DNA of 55,735 nucleotides from Chondrus crispus (lineage: Eukaryota; Rhodophyta; Florideophyceae; Gigartinales; Gigartinaceae), in the NCBI RefSeq assembly GCF_000350225.1, contig NW_005178519.1, positions 133,120-188,854 of the forward strand. The letters run 5' to 3'. The notes below the pieces were generated by a model. That model was not told the origin of the DNA and did not search any database. It worked only from the letters and a program-made list of their open reading frames with translations. This document shows, one piece after another, positions 27,069-39,168 of this stretch. The translations under genes were made by a program, and so were the position numbers. Position 1 is the first letter of the stretch. Each line of letters starts with the position of its first letter.

Positions 27069-30000
27069 GTCCGCCTATACAGAGTTTGTATTATTCTCTT
27101 ATACAGCACCGCTTGTCTTTGATGCACAGTACTGAACTCACCTCCTAAGCTTCACAAGAGAGGGTGCAACGTGAACAGCTTTTCTGACCTCGTCGGACCA
27201 TCGATCCTCGATAGTGTAATGATGATACTTTCAAGTGCTAACGATAGCTAAGCTAGGATGCCTACTTGTTTCAGTGCACAATAATGCCCTCTGTTATGCG
27301 AGGGGCGGGCGAGACTTGAAGCCTCTATCAAATCGATTGTTTCTCCCTTGCTCTGATGCAAAAAGTAGTTGATAGTATTGTAGTCTTCCTGTCGTGATGT
27401 ACGGCTATAGAAACAAAGAAACGTCATGTCCGAACAAGAAAACTGTCAAAAGCGTTGTGTGTGTTGGTGCCCTATCAACGTTTCATCTTTCATACGATGC
27501 CAGACGAAGGGGATGGATGTCGTATTGGCTATTGACACGAAAAACATTCTAGTGCTGTGGGAAGCATTGATGAGGAGGGAAATAGCTCTCAAACCATAGC
27601 TTTTCCCGAAATGGTCCCGGCGATCTGTCCAAACTTGTTTAAACCTCAGACCTAGTACTAGTGTGAAATTATAACTGCAGTAGCTGAATGACATTTACCA
27701 AAGATTAAGTTTAGATTTCCGCTTCGGAATCTTTATAATACCTTTGCTAATGCGTATATCGACAAGGGCCATAAATCCAATGGGCTCCACATCGATGATT
27801 GCCAGGAGAGTGGAAAACTGGAGTAGCGATCTCCAGGCCTTCCCACCAACAAACTGTCCATTCGCAAATACCAAGGAGCACGCACATGTATACTGTGACA
27901 ACCGCTCTCATCAAATATAGCTCTAGAAAGATGACGCACAAAGCCCCGTCGCATTTGTCGGAAGTTTTGAGAACATGAGAAGCTCAATTCTCTGAGCACA
28001 GCTACAACTCCATATGCTTTTAAATAGTATTCCCCCTGTCGCCGCACCTCGAACAATCGAAAACATCAAAAGTGTCCATGGAATTGAAAAGTCCTCGATC
28101 AGCAGCTTGCCTGCCCCAGTACATTTCAAATTTAAACATCGTCATTGGGGCCTGAAAAGGCCTCTTTGAGCCAACAACAATTATTGTCTGTGACTTGTGT
28201 TTTGCTTTGGAAGGCTTATTCTACTTTCTCTTAGGAGTTCTCCAAGTAGTGATTGAAACTGTATCCTAACCCTGTACTACTATTTAGAGCTGAATTCATA
28301 TCTATATTCACCCAAAGACACGACTGCTATTTCTTTCTCTTCCCCAATTGTTAAGGGGGCTTTTGCGACTTAACTTCTAGCGTTACTGACGCTGATTTCA
28401 AGAATGCAACTCTGTCAAACTGACAGATTCTAGCGACCCAGTCCTGTTCGTCTGTTGGACCGTTGATCTCATTGCTTATTTATCTTCCATTTCTTATTGG
28501 CTTTTGTGACTGTTTCATACATCACATAGATCCTCTGCAGATCCCGAGCCGTCATATCTAGAACTCATGGACAGGCGCAGCATTCCGATGCCAAGATTCT
28601 CCGAACCACCTTTCGTCTATCTACTGTTGGATTCTTCAACACAAGAACAGTTTTTACAATACGTAAACCACAAAAGGAACAACGATCGCAACTTGGGATC
28701 TCCGAAGAGAGTTTCAGGAGTCAAGAGGCAGCTATAGAAGCAAGGAAGTTGAATGTGCTATTCACGCAAGCAAGGAAAATATTTTCTTGGCGTAATGTGC
28801 ATGAAACGCCAGTTGTATCATGTCATGGAGGGTGGAACTGGCCGCAGTGCAGATATATATGGTGTCCTGAAGTGCAGTTGATTTGAAAATGGAGAAAACA
28901 GTGCTTGAGAACCGTACCAGTTTCTTTTCCCAGGAATTGAATGAGAATCACTGTTCATAGGAAGCTCAACGGCCGACAAGACCTGAGGAGTGGTGTGTCA
29001 TTTTTTTGATCTCGACGAGGGTTGCGTGATTGCTTTGGAGGAATTTTGAACTGAGAGAACAGAGGCCATGCAACTCGGAGTGAGGTTGTGTCCACACGAC
29101 CTACGGAGAAAAAACTGTCTCGATCGGAATAGTCTAAAGAAGGGTACTGAAGCCCACTCAACCGAATGCTATCACTCGGAGGAGGGGCTTTGAACATGTA
29201 ACCTTTTAGAGATACAGACTGATTAGCTTTCGGCATGGATAGTCGTTTCATGTAAGATGTAAGTAACCCCTAGTGGTTTTAAGAGGCTTTGTTGTTATGC
29301 TGTGATATGAAAGCCCCGGCTCTATGCAGACGCGGAAGTAGTACGAAACCGAGCTCATCCTTCTATGTGTATTTGAGACACTAAGTTGACGTCTTATAAA
29401 GTAATGCAGATGCGGCGGAGCCCTTATCCTCTGTTCCGAAAGCTGAAACCTGTGTTCATTGCGCCAATTCTTCAAGAGACCACTTGATTGCCACGGAAAG
29501 TGTTTCGAGATTTGAGAATCAAGAAGATATCATCTGAATGTCCAGCAAGCAATACCATACAAGAAAACGTAACTCACAAGCGCGGACGAGTAGAAAACGG
29601 CATATAACGAGTATGTGTGAAGATTGAATGGGGTGGCCTTCTATTGCATGGGCGGAAGGCAGTTTATTTAGTAATCGCATCGTTTGATCCGACACACTAG
29701 CTTGTGCCATTCTTAATTAGAGCAAAATCGGAAAGGATTACTGTTCAATAGAAGCGTGCAGTGCCAAAACATCGGAGAAAGGATGTGCGATATCTTGCAT
29801 CGCGAACAACGACTCTGAGATTAGAATGTTGGCTTGCGTCGTTCTCGTCTTGGAATAGTTGTTGGATGAACGAGACTCCCATGAAGGACTGGCAAGAATA
29901 TGAAAAATATTCTGAGTGCCCTCTTGAGAGCAAGAAGATAGACCAGCACAGTAGCGCAAGGCAGCTCGCTACAAGGGTTGGCCACACTTGGCGCAAAAAG

Positions 30001-30405
30001 GCAACATGTTCGTGTTTCGCGGCAAAACGCAACTGCATAAAATGATAAAAATATAGGATTTTAACTTCGTTTGAACATGAACATGCGCTATTGCATGGGC
30101 GCCCCGCTCTGCTTCCTGTTGGCGAAGCAGTCCGTATGCACCGGCTATCAACACCCGCATAGGCAACTTCCAAACTTTTCTGCAGAGCCCTCCGAATCCT
30201 TTGCAGCGTATCTCCTCAGTTTCCGAACAGTGATAAGAACGTGATTTTCAGCTTTGCATTTCTTGCAGAGTCAATCTTGTCCAGGGAACAAGATACACCG
30301 GCGAGGTATTGAAAGTCTTGAAAGAGATGGGCGCAGAGGCTTCTTGAGCTATTGAGATAGTATCTGGGAGATGCGCCCTGGAACAGGTCTAGCGCATTTT
30401 TACTA
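27069..30405. other. 3.3-kb stretch without a supported gene
   Basis: Only short frames below 150 codons occur on either strand. None matches a known domain, and several begin with non-ATG codons. The best small ATG frame is 28955-29251 on the minus strand (98 codons, Ser/Pro-rich, unrecognised). I found no tRNA, snRNA or repeat structure by eye. The region may include the untranslated leader and promoter of the following SNU114 gene, decayed transposon sequence or noncoding RNA genes. Confidence 0.45.
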
Positions 30406-33400
30406 ATGGATGTCGAGGAGTTGTACGACGAGTTTGGGAACTACATTGGCCCAGAGGAATCAGAATCGGATAGCGGGTCGCTTCAGTTACCCGAGCGTCA
30501 CTCGGAACCAACCACCACTGCAGGTGTCCAAGCGGATACCAGCAGCCCAGTGAAGGCACCTGGCACAGGCCTAGAACGTTTGAATCAAAATTCCACAGGT
30601 GGGGGAGAGAATGGCGATTCTAACGCGATTGTACTGGCGGAGGACAAGCAGTACTACCCATCTGCCGAGGAAGTTTTCGGTCCGGACACTGAAGTTCTAA
30701 TCGAAGAGGAAGACGCGCAGCCCATTTCAGAGCCGATCATAGCCCCGATAGTTGAACCGTCATCGGGATTGCACGAAAGCAAAGAATCTATCCCACCGGC
30801 AAAGTACAGTCGAGCCTACCTCACAAATGCAGTGCTCCCAAATTGCAGCCGAGTACGAAATATTGCCGTTGTTGGGCATTTGCATCATGGAAAGACAGCG
30901 TTCGCAGACATGCTGTTTGAGGCCACACATGAAATGCCATGGGGGAAACTGGATGACCGCAGCCTACCAGTGCGCTATATGGATACAAGAAGAGATGAAC
31001 AGTCGCTTGCTATCTCAATCAAAACCACATTGTCTACTTTTCTGCTTCAGAACTTCAAGGAGAAGTCATATGCATTTAACGTCGTAGATACACCGGGGCA
31101 TGTGAATTTTTTGGACGAAGCCATTGCCGGCATGACAATGGTTGATGGAGTTGTAGTCGTAGTTGATGTTGCGGAAGGTATCATGATGGGTGCCGAAATT
31201 TTGATGAAGAAAGCAGCTGTTTTGAAGCTTGACATCGTTCTCATAATATCGAAACTCGATCGCCTCCCTCTTGAACTTCGACTTCCTCCAGCCCACGCGT
31301 ACCACAAGATTCGTCATATAATCGACTGTGCAAATGATATCATCGAACCGTATGGGCTTCCCGAATTGTCACCCGCTGCTGGGAACGTGGCTTTTGCTTC
31401 GTCGGTGGAGCGCGTTTGTTTCACATTGGAACAGTATGCTCAGACATACATAGCTGCTAATGGTGGCTCTTCCCGGTTTCCGCTTTTGCCATCACAGTTA
31501 GCAACGCGGTTCTGGGGCGATAAGTATTATGATAAGGGCAAGCGAAGGTTTACGGACAAAAACCCGGGAGGTGACGTGAGGCGAAGTTTCGTTGAGTTTG
31601 TTCTGGAACCATTTTACAAGCTCCACACTGCTGTTGTGTCGTCAGACGCTGACGATCTTGCAGATTTTCTAAATCGCAATTCGTTAATTGGGGACGAAAA
31701 GGGGTTTGCCACTGGGAAATGCCTCGGTTCAGCTCGAAACAAACGGCTAGATGTGAATAAGAAACCACTACTTAAGTCAATAGTTGGCAGTGCGTTTGGC
31801 TGGGGAAATATGGCTGGGTTTGTTGAAATGGTTACTCAGCACATCAGTTCACCAGAGCAGACTGGGATTCGCAAGATAGACGTCATGAGTCGCAGTGCGG
31901 ATTTGGACATGGGTGAGGCAACTGTCGGAAAGAAGGATTGGGTCGGCGCAATAGAGGACTGCCTTTCGTCACCATCAGCTCCTCTGACAGCTTATGTGGG
32001 AAAGCTAGTACCCGATGAGAAAGGACACCATTTTGACTGCATGCTGCGTGTTTTGAGTGGGACTCTGCGAGTCGGACAGAAGGTGCGGGTGCTCGGAGAC
32101 ACCTACGATAAAACCGAGAACGCGGAAGACCAAGCAGTTGCAGTTGTCACCGCCGTGTTCATCTCTTGTGCACGGTTCAAGATTGAAGTTAATGATGCAA
32201 AAGCTGGGCAATTGGTCCTTGTACGAGGTATTGACCAAACTGTCTTCACATCGGCAACAGTTGTCTCTGCAAGCGATTCAGAGTGTCAAGAGGCATATGC
32301 ATTACGATCGTTACGAGACTTTCTTCCGGCGGCTTCCACAAAAGTTGCGATAGAACCTTTGCGTCCCTCAGATCTACCGAAAATGGTGGCCTCGCTTCAA
32401 CAGTGCGTGAAATCATTCCCAGGTTTAGTATCCAAGGTCGAGGAAAGTGGGGAACATACCATAGTTGGGTCCGGGGAACTTTATCTGGATTGTGCGTTAC
32501 GTGATCTACGGGAAGCATACGGAAAGGTGGACATCAAAATTTCGGACCCCGTCGTACCGTTTGCTGAGACAGTGACTGAGATGTCGGCCCTTCAATGCTA
32601 CGGAAAGACGCCCAACAAGCACAACAAGCTAGTCATGGTAGCAGAGCCCCTTGAAAGCAGCATCCTCGATGGACTGGAATCTGGGAAGCTTGAGAAGAGC
32701 GGGAATTCGTCAATGCTATTACGAGAGTTGGGCTGGGACGCACTTGCGGCTCGGTCCCTGTGGACGTTTGGTCCAGATATAGCGCGCGGTCCGAATGCGT
32801 TGCTAAATGATGTTTTGATCCAGGAGACGCGAAGGGAGTCTGACGACGTGCGAGAATCGATCGTACGGGGTTTTTGCTGGGCGATGCAAGAGGGTCCGCT
32901 AACAGATGAACCGGTGCGTGGCGTGAAGATGAGACTGCTAGACGCCAGCATTGCGAGCCGGGAGTTTTTACGGTCTCCAGCACAGATCATCCCGACGTGC
33001 CGGCGAGTGGCATATTCGTCGATTCTAACAGCGAACCCGCGTCTGATGGAGCCCGTGTATAGAACAGAGATTATCTGTGGGAGTGCGGCGCTGTCAGCTG
33101 CGTATATGCTGGTTGGGCGGCGACGAGGGGTGGTGCTAGAAGAGAGCGAGGTGGCCGGTGCACCGCTGATGCGACTGATGGTTGACATGCCCGTGTTGGA
33201 TTCTTTTGGGTTTGAGACGGACCTGCGGGTGCTGACGCAAGGCGGGGCATTCTGCATGCAGGTGTTTGATCATTGGGGCGTCGTGCCTGGGGATCCGCTC
33301 GACAAGACAGTTGAGCTGCGTCCGCTTGAGCCATCCGGGAGAAGAGAGCTGGCGCGCGAATGCATGCTGAAGACACGGAGGCGCAAGGGGATGGGTGATG

Positions 33401-33483
33401 AGGTGTCACTTACTAAATATTTTGACGATCCTTTGCTGGCAGAGCTGGCCAAGGACAACGAGGAACTGCGGCAACTGTTGTGA
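30406..33483 (+). CDS. SNU114: Snu114/EFTUD2, U5 snRNP GTPase
   Basis: A 1,025-residue EF-2-like GTPase of the U5 snRNP, which controls Brr2 and spliceosome activation and disassembly. The protein starts with the family hallmark DEFGNYIG near residue 8 and an acidic N-terminal region. The GTPase domain has G1 GHLHHGKT (157-164), the Snu114-specific variant of GHVDHGKT, then G3 DTPGH (228-232) and G4 SKLDR (282-286). G4 is normally NKxD, so Asn is Ser here. EF-2-like domains II-V follow, with a GSGELYLDC motif and the C-terminal LTQGGAFCMQVFDHW segment. Length is slightly above human EFTUD2 (972). It is a single exon despite its size. The ATG at 30406 is followed directly by the conserved N-terminus, which fixes the start. 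Confidence 0.95.
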   Translation: MDVEELYDEFGNYIGPEESESDSGSLQLPERHSEPTTTAGVQADTSSPVKAPGTGLERLNQNSTGGGENGDSNAIVLAEDKQYYPSAEEVFGPDTEVLIEEEDAQPISEPIIAPIVEPSSGLHESKESIPPAKYSRAYLTNAVLPNCSRVRNIAVVGHLHHGKTAFADMLFEATHEMPWGKLDDRSLPVRYMDTRRDEQSLAISIKTTLSTFLLQNFKEKSYAFNVVDTPGHVNFLDEAIAGMTMVDGVVVVVDVAEGIMMGAEILMKKAAVLKLDIVLIISKLDRLPLELRLPPAHAYHKIRHIIDCANDIIEPYGLPELSPAAGNVAFASSVERVCFTLEQYAQTYIAANGGSSRFPLLPSQLATRFWGDKYYDKGKRRFTDKNPGGDVRRSFVEFVLEPFYKLHTAVVSSDADDLADFLNRNSLIGDEKGFATGKCLGSARNKRLDVNKKPLLKSIVGSAFGWGNMAGFVEMVTQHISSPEQTGIRKIDVMSRSADLDMGEATVGKKDWVGAIEDCLSSPSAPLTAYVGKLVPDEKGHHFDCMLRVLSGTLRVGQKVRVLGDTYDKTENAEDQAVAVVTAVFISCARFKIEVNDAKAGQLVLVRGIDQTVFTSATVVSASDSECQEAYALRSLRDFLPAASTKVAIEPLRPSDLPKMVASLQQCVKSFPGLVSKVEESGEHTIVGSGELYLDCALRDLREAYGKVDIKISDPVVPFAETVTEMSALQCYGKTPNKHNKLVMVAEPLESSILDGLESGKLEKSGNSSMLLRELGWDALAARSLWTFGPDIARGPNALLNDVLIQETRRESDDVRESIVRGFCWAMQEGPLTDEPVRGVKMRLLDASIASREFLRSPAQIIPTCRRVAYSSILTANPRLMEPVYRTEIICGSAALSAAYMLVGRRRGVVLEESEVAGAPLMRLMVDMPVLDSFGFETDLRVLTQGGAFCMQVFDHWGVVPGDPLDKTVELRPLEPSGRRELARECMLKTRRRKGMGDEVSLTKYFDDPLLAELAKDNEELRQLL

Positions 33484-33811
33484 ATGAACACTTGCAGGAG
33501 GGGTTAAGCGTGGGAGGCAAGGGGCTTGGAAAAAAAAAAAAAAAAACAAGAAAACGATTGCATAGGCTTTTGGTTTATTCGCAGGCTAAATGTCGGTGGG
33601 GCCAGTGTGCGTCAAGCCTTGCACTGAGAGGCGGAGCGTGGCCAAGTCTGAGAGGTGGTTGCGGTGCGAATCAGAAGCGCTACGCCAGCCAGGGGACGCA
33701 GGCGGCAGAAATTGAGCGAAACAAGAGCGGAGTGGCAAGGGTGTCTGAAAAAGTCAAATTTACACAGATTCCGGTTGGAAGCAGACGTTGCAGAGGCGCA
33801 AGTGCTTGAAT
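33484..33811. other. Intergenic region between convergent SNU114 and H3 genes
   Basis: About 330 bp containing a run of 17 A (33530-33546) shortly after the SNU114 stop. The two transcripts end here tail to tail. I see no animal-type histone stem-loop after the H3 stop, so the H3 mRNA is probably polyadenylated. Confidence 0.5.
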
Positions 33812-34882
<1,071 letters not shown>

Positions 34883-37633
34883 TTACGTCCTCTTCAAAAT
34901 GTACGAGCCTTGAATCTGTCCCTGATTCTTCCCTCCCAACATCAGTGGTAGACTAAATGCAATCGGCTCGTTCCCGACCAGCGCACTCCACTCACTCCCC
35001 GTCCCACTGCCCCCTAGCCATAGCACGGCCGACCCAATAACATCGTCCCTTCTTGTCGGAATTTCGTCTCTCACTGTGATCACTACATATCGCTTTCCTA
35101 CCGAATTACTTGCTGAGCTCAGCAGATCGATTCCTGGAACTGATTCTGCTTCCCAAACCGGATTCTGAGAAGCTTCTATTGTCCGTGTTCTGTACTCTCC
35201 TTCATCTAATTCTGCCACTGCGTCCCCGTGGAATGTGCAATATGGATCCGCGTGTTGTCCTGCCCCTAACTCTTCATGCTTCTTCCATCCTACGTGATTG
35301 TGAATGTGCAACGCCTTTGCTACTTGTATTCTGCGCCCCCCATGGTCCATTTCTGGAATCCCTGTCGCCGAAAGACTCTTAAACTGTAATTGCATGCCAG
35401 TTATTTCAGAAAATCCGGGAAGCAACGCGCGCATTGACAACGTTCGTGGAGAAACAATCGGTGACATCAATCCCAGATCCCTTGCTTCTTGGCAACTGCT
35501 ATCCATTGCGATCGCTTCCAGATCCCGAGTTCCTCTGGTATGCACAAGGTTCGCACTGAATATTCCGTACACCGGTGAGTGATCCGAAGTCTGAATTTCA
35601 TCTGCGGGTCGGTACTCTTGGAGCTTCAACCTACAACCACCCAGAGATCGATACAGTATCCTGTCGCAGTACGAAGGAACCCGTAGTTTTACAGCAGAAT
35701 ATTCCCGTGACCCTCTCAAATATCGATATGTAGGGCGGAAGTCAGTTGCACCTTCGTGGAAACCTTGGAAGGCTCGGCCTGCCTCCATTTCCTTCCGTAG
35801 TTGATCAGCCTGGTGCAGACTTTCCCAGTCCTCTTTCTCAATAAGCTCCAGTACCTTGTCTCGTTCCAGATCTATTCTGTAGTTCAAATCCCCCATCCAA
35901 ATCAGATGGTGCACAGCACCTGCCAAAATATCCACTTCAGGGTTATCGCGCAAATTCCAAAGTCCGCCTGTGATTGACGCGAAGTCCTCATTCCTGCGAT
36001 TTACCTCTCTTGCGTGTGCTGCCAGGTGCGAGTTAATGACGAGAAAGTCAGTGTCGAAAACTGTGAAGCGCGCCCCAATGGCACCCTTGTTTCCGGCCAC
36101 ACCTCCGAGCCCAACATTTGCAGTATCAGACCTGACACGCGATACAGCTGGTAGCAAGTTCCTCTTGACAAAAATATTCAAGCAGCGATCCCAGGCCGAA
36201 AGCTTTGCTATGCATGCATATTCGTCTTCCGGAAAGTGTGCCGATAGTAGCGTGTGCCAATGCTCTTTCCCACCCATCGATGTCGATGAATATGCTTGCG
36301 TCACTTTTGGGGAGCTTGAAATGCGTGAGATATCACCTTCAGAGTCTGTATCCCCATCCAATAATGGAGTCGCTTCCGTAGGGCCATCAGCGGAACTGCC
36401 TGCATGTCTTGATGAATTTTCACTTGATGCGCGCTGGATGGAGGCTGCCATGGGGTTGCTTGTTGCTGTATACGAACATTCCTGGGCTCCAATGGCGACA
36501 ATGTCCATCGACGCAGCTCGCGTAAGCCACGATGAGAGGTCATCCGGCGGTTGGGCATTGCCCACATTGAATGTGGTCATGAACATGGATACTGTGTCCG
36601 GGCGAAATAGCTTCTTAGTCTTGACGTGGTACAAAACATCCATGAACGACTCGGCCCCCACGCGCGAGTTGAATTGCAGGACGGTTTCCTCTTCATCAAC
36701 ACCCGTGCCAATAGCGACAGCCCGGCCGCTTTGGAAATAGAGGCCGCGATCCAAGACGCGCAAATCGTGCACGTCAGCGAGCTTCTGCTCGCGAAAATTG
36801 TCGCGATTAAAGAGGCCGCTACGTAGCGGTAAGGTAATGGAAAGCCGCGGGGCGCGCTTGACCTTTGGCGCAGCCGCATCTCTTGGCGGGGAATGGTCGT
36901 CAGCCCGAGAGGCGGTCGAGGGACTGGGAGGGGTTGGCAGGCTCGTCTTTTTTGGATGCAAAGCGATAATGCGACCCGCGTGGGCGTCTAACAAGAGGTC
37001 AGGCAGATCCGGGGGGGATTTGAAGACGAATTCTGAGTTGCCGACTCGTCGAACATCGCCGGCGACGACGCGACATTTTGCATCTCGTGGTGTGGGGGCC
37101 GCCGACAAAAGGTAGGACAGACTTAGCGCTAGTACGCCACAGCCGACAGCAGACAGGACGTAGGGGTTGGACAGAAAAGCCCATGCCGTCGTCAAGAGGC
37201 CATATGACGGGGGCGTTGGGGTAGACATCGTCGCGCGGGATGGGCCCTTCTTCGGACGGACGGGGGTTGGGCTTGGTGCGTCAGGGAAGGCGATGGGCGT
37301 CGGCGGTTGTGCGGAGAGTTGTTCTTCTTCAGGGGGACGGGGGATCAATTCAGTATTGTGGCATGGCTGTGCGCATGCCTGGCGGGAGGCCAGACGCTTG
37401 GAATATGGGCGGGAGATGTTGGTTGTCGGTGATGTAGGGGGGGTGCAGGGGGCAGGGGAGGTGAAGGGGGTGGGTGCATCTACGAGTGATCGAGGAAGGA
37501 GGTTGCGAAGCGGCGAAGCAGGAATGGGGTTGGGGGGTTTGCGTGTGCTTGGAAAGGCTTGGCGCGCTATGACACGTTGCCGAGGCGGGGAGTCGGTGGA
37601 ATTGAGGTTTTCGCATTTATTTTTGAACTCCAT
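34883..37633 (-). CDS. Inositol-polyphosphate 5-phosphatase with C2 domain
   Basis: A 916-residue protein. The central catalytic IPPc domain has FMTTFNVGNAQ, GAQE (metal-binding glutamate), GGVAGNKGAIGARF, FLVINSHLAAH, IWMGDLNYRI (WxGDxNxR), RVPSYCDRIL (usually PxWCDRIL; Trp is Tyr) and TSDHSPVYG. It removes the 5-phosphate of phosphoinositides or inositol phosphates, so it acts in membrane signalling. A C2-like domain follows (last about 170 residues; HADPYCTFHGD, ASQNPVWEAE). Before the catalytic part lies a PH-like stretch and a hydrophobic segment (PYVLSAVGCGVLALSLSYLL) that may anchor it in a membrane. I chose the ATG at 37633; an alternative ATG at 37228 would skip a Pro-rich 135-residue N-terminus and start just before the membrane segment. 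It is a single exon. Confidence 0.88.
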   Translation of the reverse strand: MEFKNKCENLNSTDSPPRQRVIARQAFPSTRKPPNPIPASPLRNLLPRSLVDAPTPFTSPAPCTPPTSPTTNISRPYSKRLASRQACAQPCHNTELIPRPPEEEQLSAQPPTPIAFPDAPSPTPVRPKKGPSRATMSTPTPPSYGLLTTAWAFLSNPYVLSAVGCGVLALSLSYLLSAAPTPRDAKCRVVAGDVRRVGNSEFVFKSPPDLPDLLLDAHAGRIIALHPKKTSLPTPPSPSTASRADDHSPPRDAAAPKVKRAPRLSITLPLRSGLFNRDNFREQKLADVHDLRVLDRGLYFQSGRAVAIGTGVDEEETVLQFNSRVGAESFMDVLYHVKTKKLFRPDTVSMFMTTFNVGNAQPPDDLSSWLTRAASMDIVAIGAQECSYTATSNPMAASIQRASSENSSRHAGSSADGPTEATPLLDGDTDSEGDISRISSSPKVTQAYSSTSMGGKEHWHTLLSAHFPEDEYACIAKLSAWDRCLNIFVKRNLLPAVSRVRSDTANVGLGGVAGNKGAIGARFTVFDTDFLVINSHLAAHAREVNRRNEDFASITGGLWNLRDNPEVDILAGAVHHLIWMGDLNYRIDLERDKVLELIEKEDWESLHQADQLRKEMEAGRAFQGFHEGATDFRPTYRYLRGSREYSAVKLRVPSYCDRILYRSLGGCRLKLQEYRPADEIQTSDHSPVYGIFSANLVHTRGTRDLEAIAMDSSCQEARDLGLMSPIVSPRTLSMRALLPGFSEITGMQLQFKSLSATGIPEMDHGGRRIQVAKALHIHNHVGWKKHEELGAGQHADPYCTFHGDAVAELDEGEYRTRTIEASQNPVWEAESVPGIDLLSSASNSVGKRYVVITVRDEIPTRRDDVIGSAVLWLGGSGTGSEWSALVGNEPIAFSLPLMLGGKNQGQIQGSYILKRT

Positions 37634-38355
37634 GTGCGGTACCCGTGCACCGGCGCTGACACTGGACGCCACTTGGTTTGTGCCAGTATGGGACACAGAA
37701 ATTCACCTCACTAGGCCGCCCCCCTTCCATCGCTAACCTGCTTCCCGACACCATTGTTTGACGACCTTCAGTTTTTCATGCCTGCCCAACCCCTCGCCCC
37801 ATCCACATGCCCCATCCACATGGCAGAACGTCTCAGACAGGCTTTCCTCAACACTCCACCTTGCCAGCGCCGGCACCTCTTCCATGTCCACATTCCACCG
37901 TCTGGACAGCAGCGCCTGCTGGTATACTCTGTACCGTAGCGGCGCGTTTCCAGATCTCTTTTTATAAATAAACTACGTTGGCACTTCCTTCCCAGTTCTT
38001 CTCAACCGCGTCGCATTTGTTATCGTGTACCGTATCGTACAGTGCCTCGAGACGAGCCATGTCTTCAATGCAATTGTACTTGCAAGAGAATCCGTTCCTG
38101 GCGATGATCAAATGTCTCATAGCGAATTTCTATGTCGAAGTTTATGCAGCTTGCTATCGGCTACAGTACTGTACAGTACAACGACCGCACTGTATATCCC
38201 ACTTCACGTCAACGACATCCACCCAACACGTCCTCGTCCTACGGTACAGTAGTTGCGTACCCCCAAAAAAACATATCACGTACATACAGTACCCTTGGGT
38301 ACTCAATGCAACGCCGCCCACCGGAGGCCGATTTTTACCTTTCTTTCACATCGCG
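37634..38355. other. Intergenic region with possible promoter of the 5-phosphatase
   Basis: About 720 bp with no supported gene. On the minus strand TATTTATAAAAAGAG at 37956-37970 is a TATA-like candidate about 330 bp before the 5-phosphatase ATG. Several CAGTAC/GTACTG motifs lie at 38160-38300. Confidence 0.4.
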
Positions 38356-39168
38356 TTAACTCCCAAATTTCCACCCGGTACCGGGGTTTTCATTATCCAG
38401 TCGTTCCCCAATCTGTGTAAACCTCCCGCCCATAAGTTTGAGTAACTTCTTAGTAAGATAATCATCCCGATGGAGCCCCTTCTCAGTGACCAACTCTGTA
38501 CAACTCGCACAAGTATACCAAACCCCACTATCCACCTCTTCTTGCAGCTGCCCCGGCGACCATCCCGAGTAGCCACAAAAGAATCTGCAGCTGTCCACGT
38601 TCATCTGCCCCCTCTCGATACGACTGAGCACCTCTGCGACGCCGGATGTCGCCACGCCATCCACAACCTGACCAGCACCCGGAATGGACGCGTCGTTATG
38701 CAACGCCAGTAAAGAGTCCAGCGCCACAGGTCCTCCTAAATACAGCGGCGCCGGCGCCGCAGACACGGCCCCTCGTAACCTCGGCTCGGACACGGCTGCC
38801 GCGACGGGGCGGTTGAGAATCACGCCAACCGTTCCCTTGTCACTGTGATGGGTCAGCACTAGCACCACACTGTTTGCGAAAAATGAACACGAGTGCTCGC
38901 CCACAAAGTGCTCGGGGCTGGCGATCAACAAACACCCAGCCTCGACGAATGGTACCTCGTGCGCCCATTCCTTTGTACTTGGTTCTCCGGCGGGAGTAGT
39001 CGTCTGCTCTGTTTGTACCAGACGGGCCCGGAAGGACCGCCAGTCCACTGTGGAACCCCCAGAATGCTCCGCTCTCGCAGCCTGTAAACCGTTCCGCGGC
39101 GACGTAGCAGGCCGTCGTAGCCTGTACGCGTCTAGGCGATGCGGGGCCGTGGGAATGAAGGCTTGCAT
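38356..39168 (-). CDS. UPF0301/YqgE (AlgH, DUF179) family protein
   Basis: A 270-residue protein. The first about 60 residues are basic and Ser/Ala/Arg-rich, as in organelle-targeting sequences. The UPF0301 domain follows: PFVEAGCLLIASPEHF, VVLVLTHHSDKGTVGVILNRPV, YLGGPVALDSLLALHN, then FFCGYSGWSPGQLQEEVDSGVWYTC. The family is found in bacteria and in algae and plants. In the latter it is likely plastid-targeted, and its biochemical function is unknown. The start ATG at 39168 opens directly into the presequence. There are no introns. A neighbouring divergent arrangement with the small ORF and the ribosomal gene gives no functional clue. Confidence 0.88.
   Translation of the reverse strand: MQAFIPTAPHRLDAYRLRRPATSPRNGLQAARAEHSGGSTVDWRSFRARLVQTEQTTTPAGEPSTKEWAHEVPFVEAGCLLIASPEHFVGEHSCSFFANSVVLVLTHHSDKGTVGVILNRPVAAAVSEPRLRGAVSAAPAPLYLGGPVALDSLLALHNDASIPGAGQVVDGVATSGVAEVLSRIERGQMNVDSCRFFCGYSGWSPGQLQEEVDSGVWYTCASCTELVTEKGLHRDDYLTKKLLKLMGGRFTQIGERLDNENPGTGWKFGS

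Noticed and set aside
27695..28056. Overlapping minus-strand frames as a small gene
   Set aside because: Two frames of similar length overlap, and neither has a recognised domain or a clear advantage; likely chance.
33530..33546. A17 tract after SNU114 as sign of a retroposed gene copy
   Set aside because: No target duplication was seen, the gene is full length and well conserved, and most genes here lack introns anyway, so absence of introns is not evidence of retroposition.
33700..33811. Histone 3' stem-loop
   Set aside because: No GGYYYTTHTHARRRCC-like hairpin follows the H3 stop on the minus strand.
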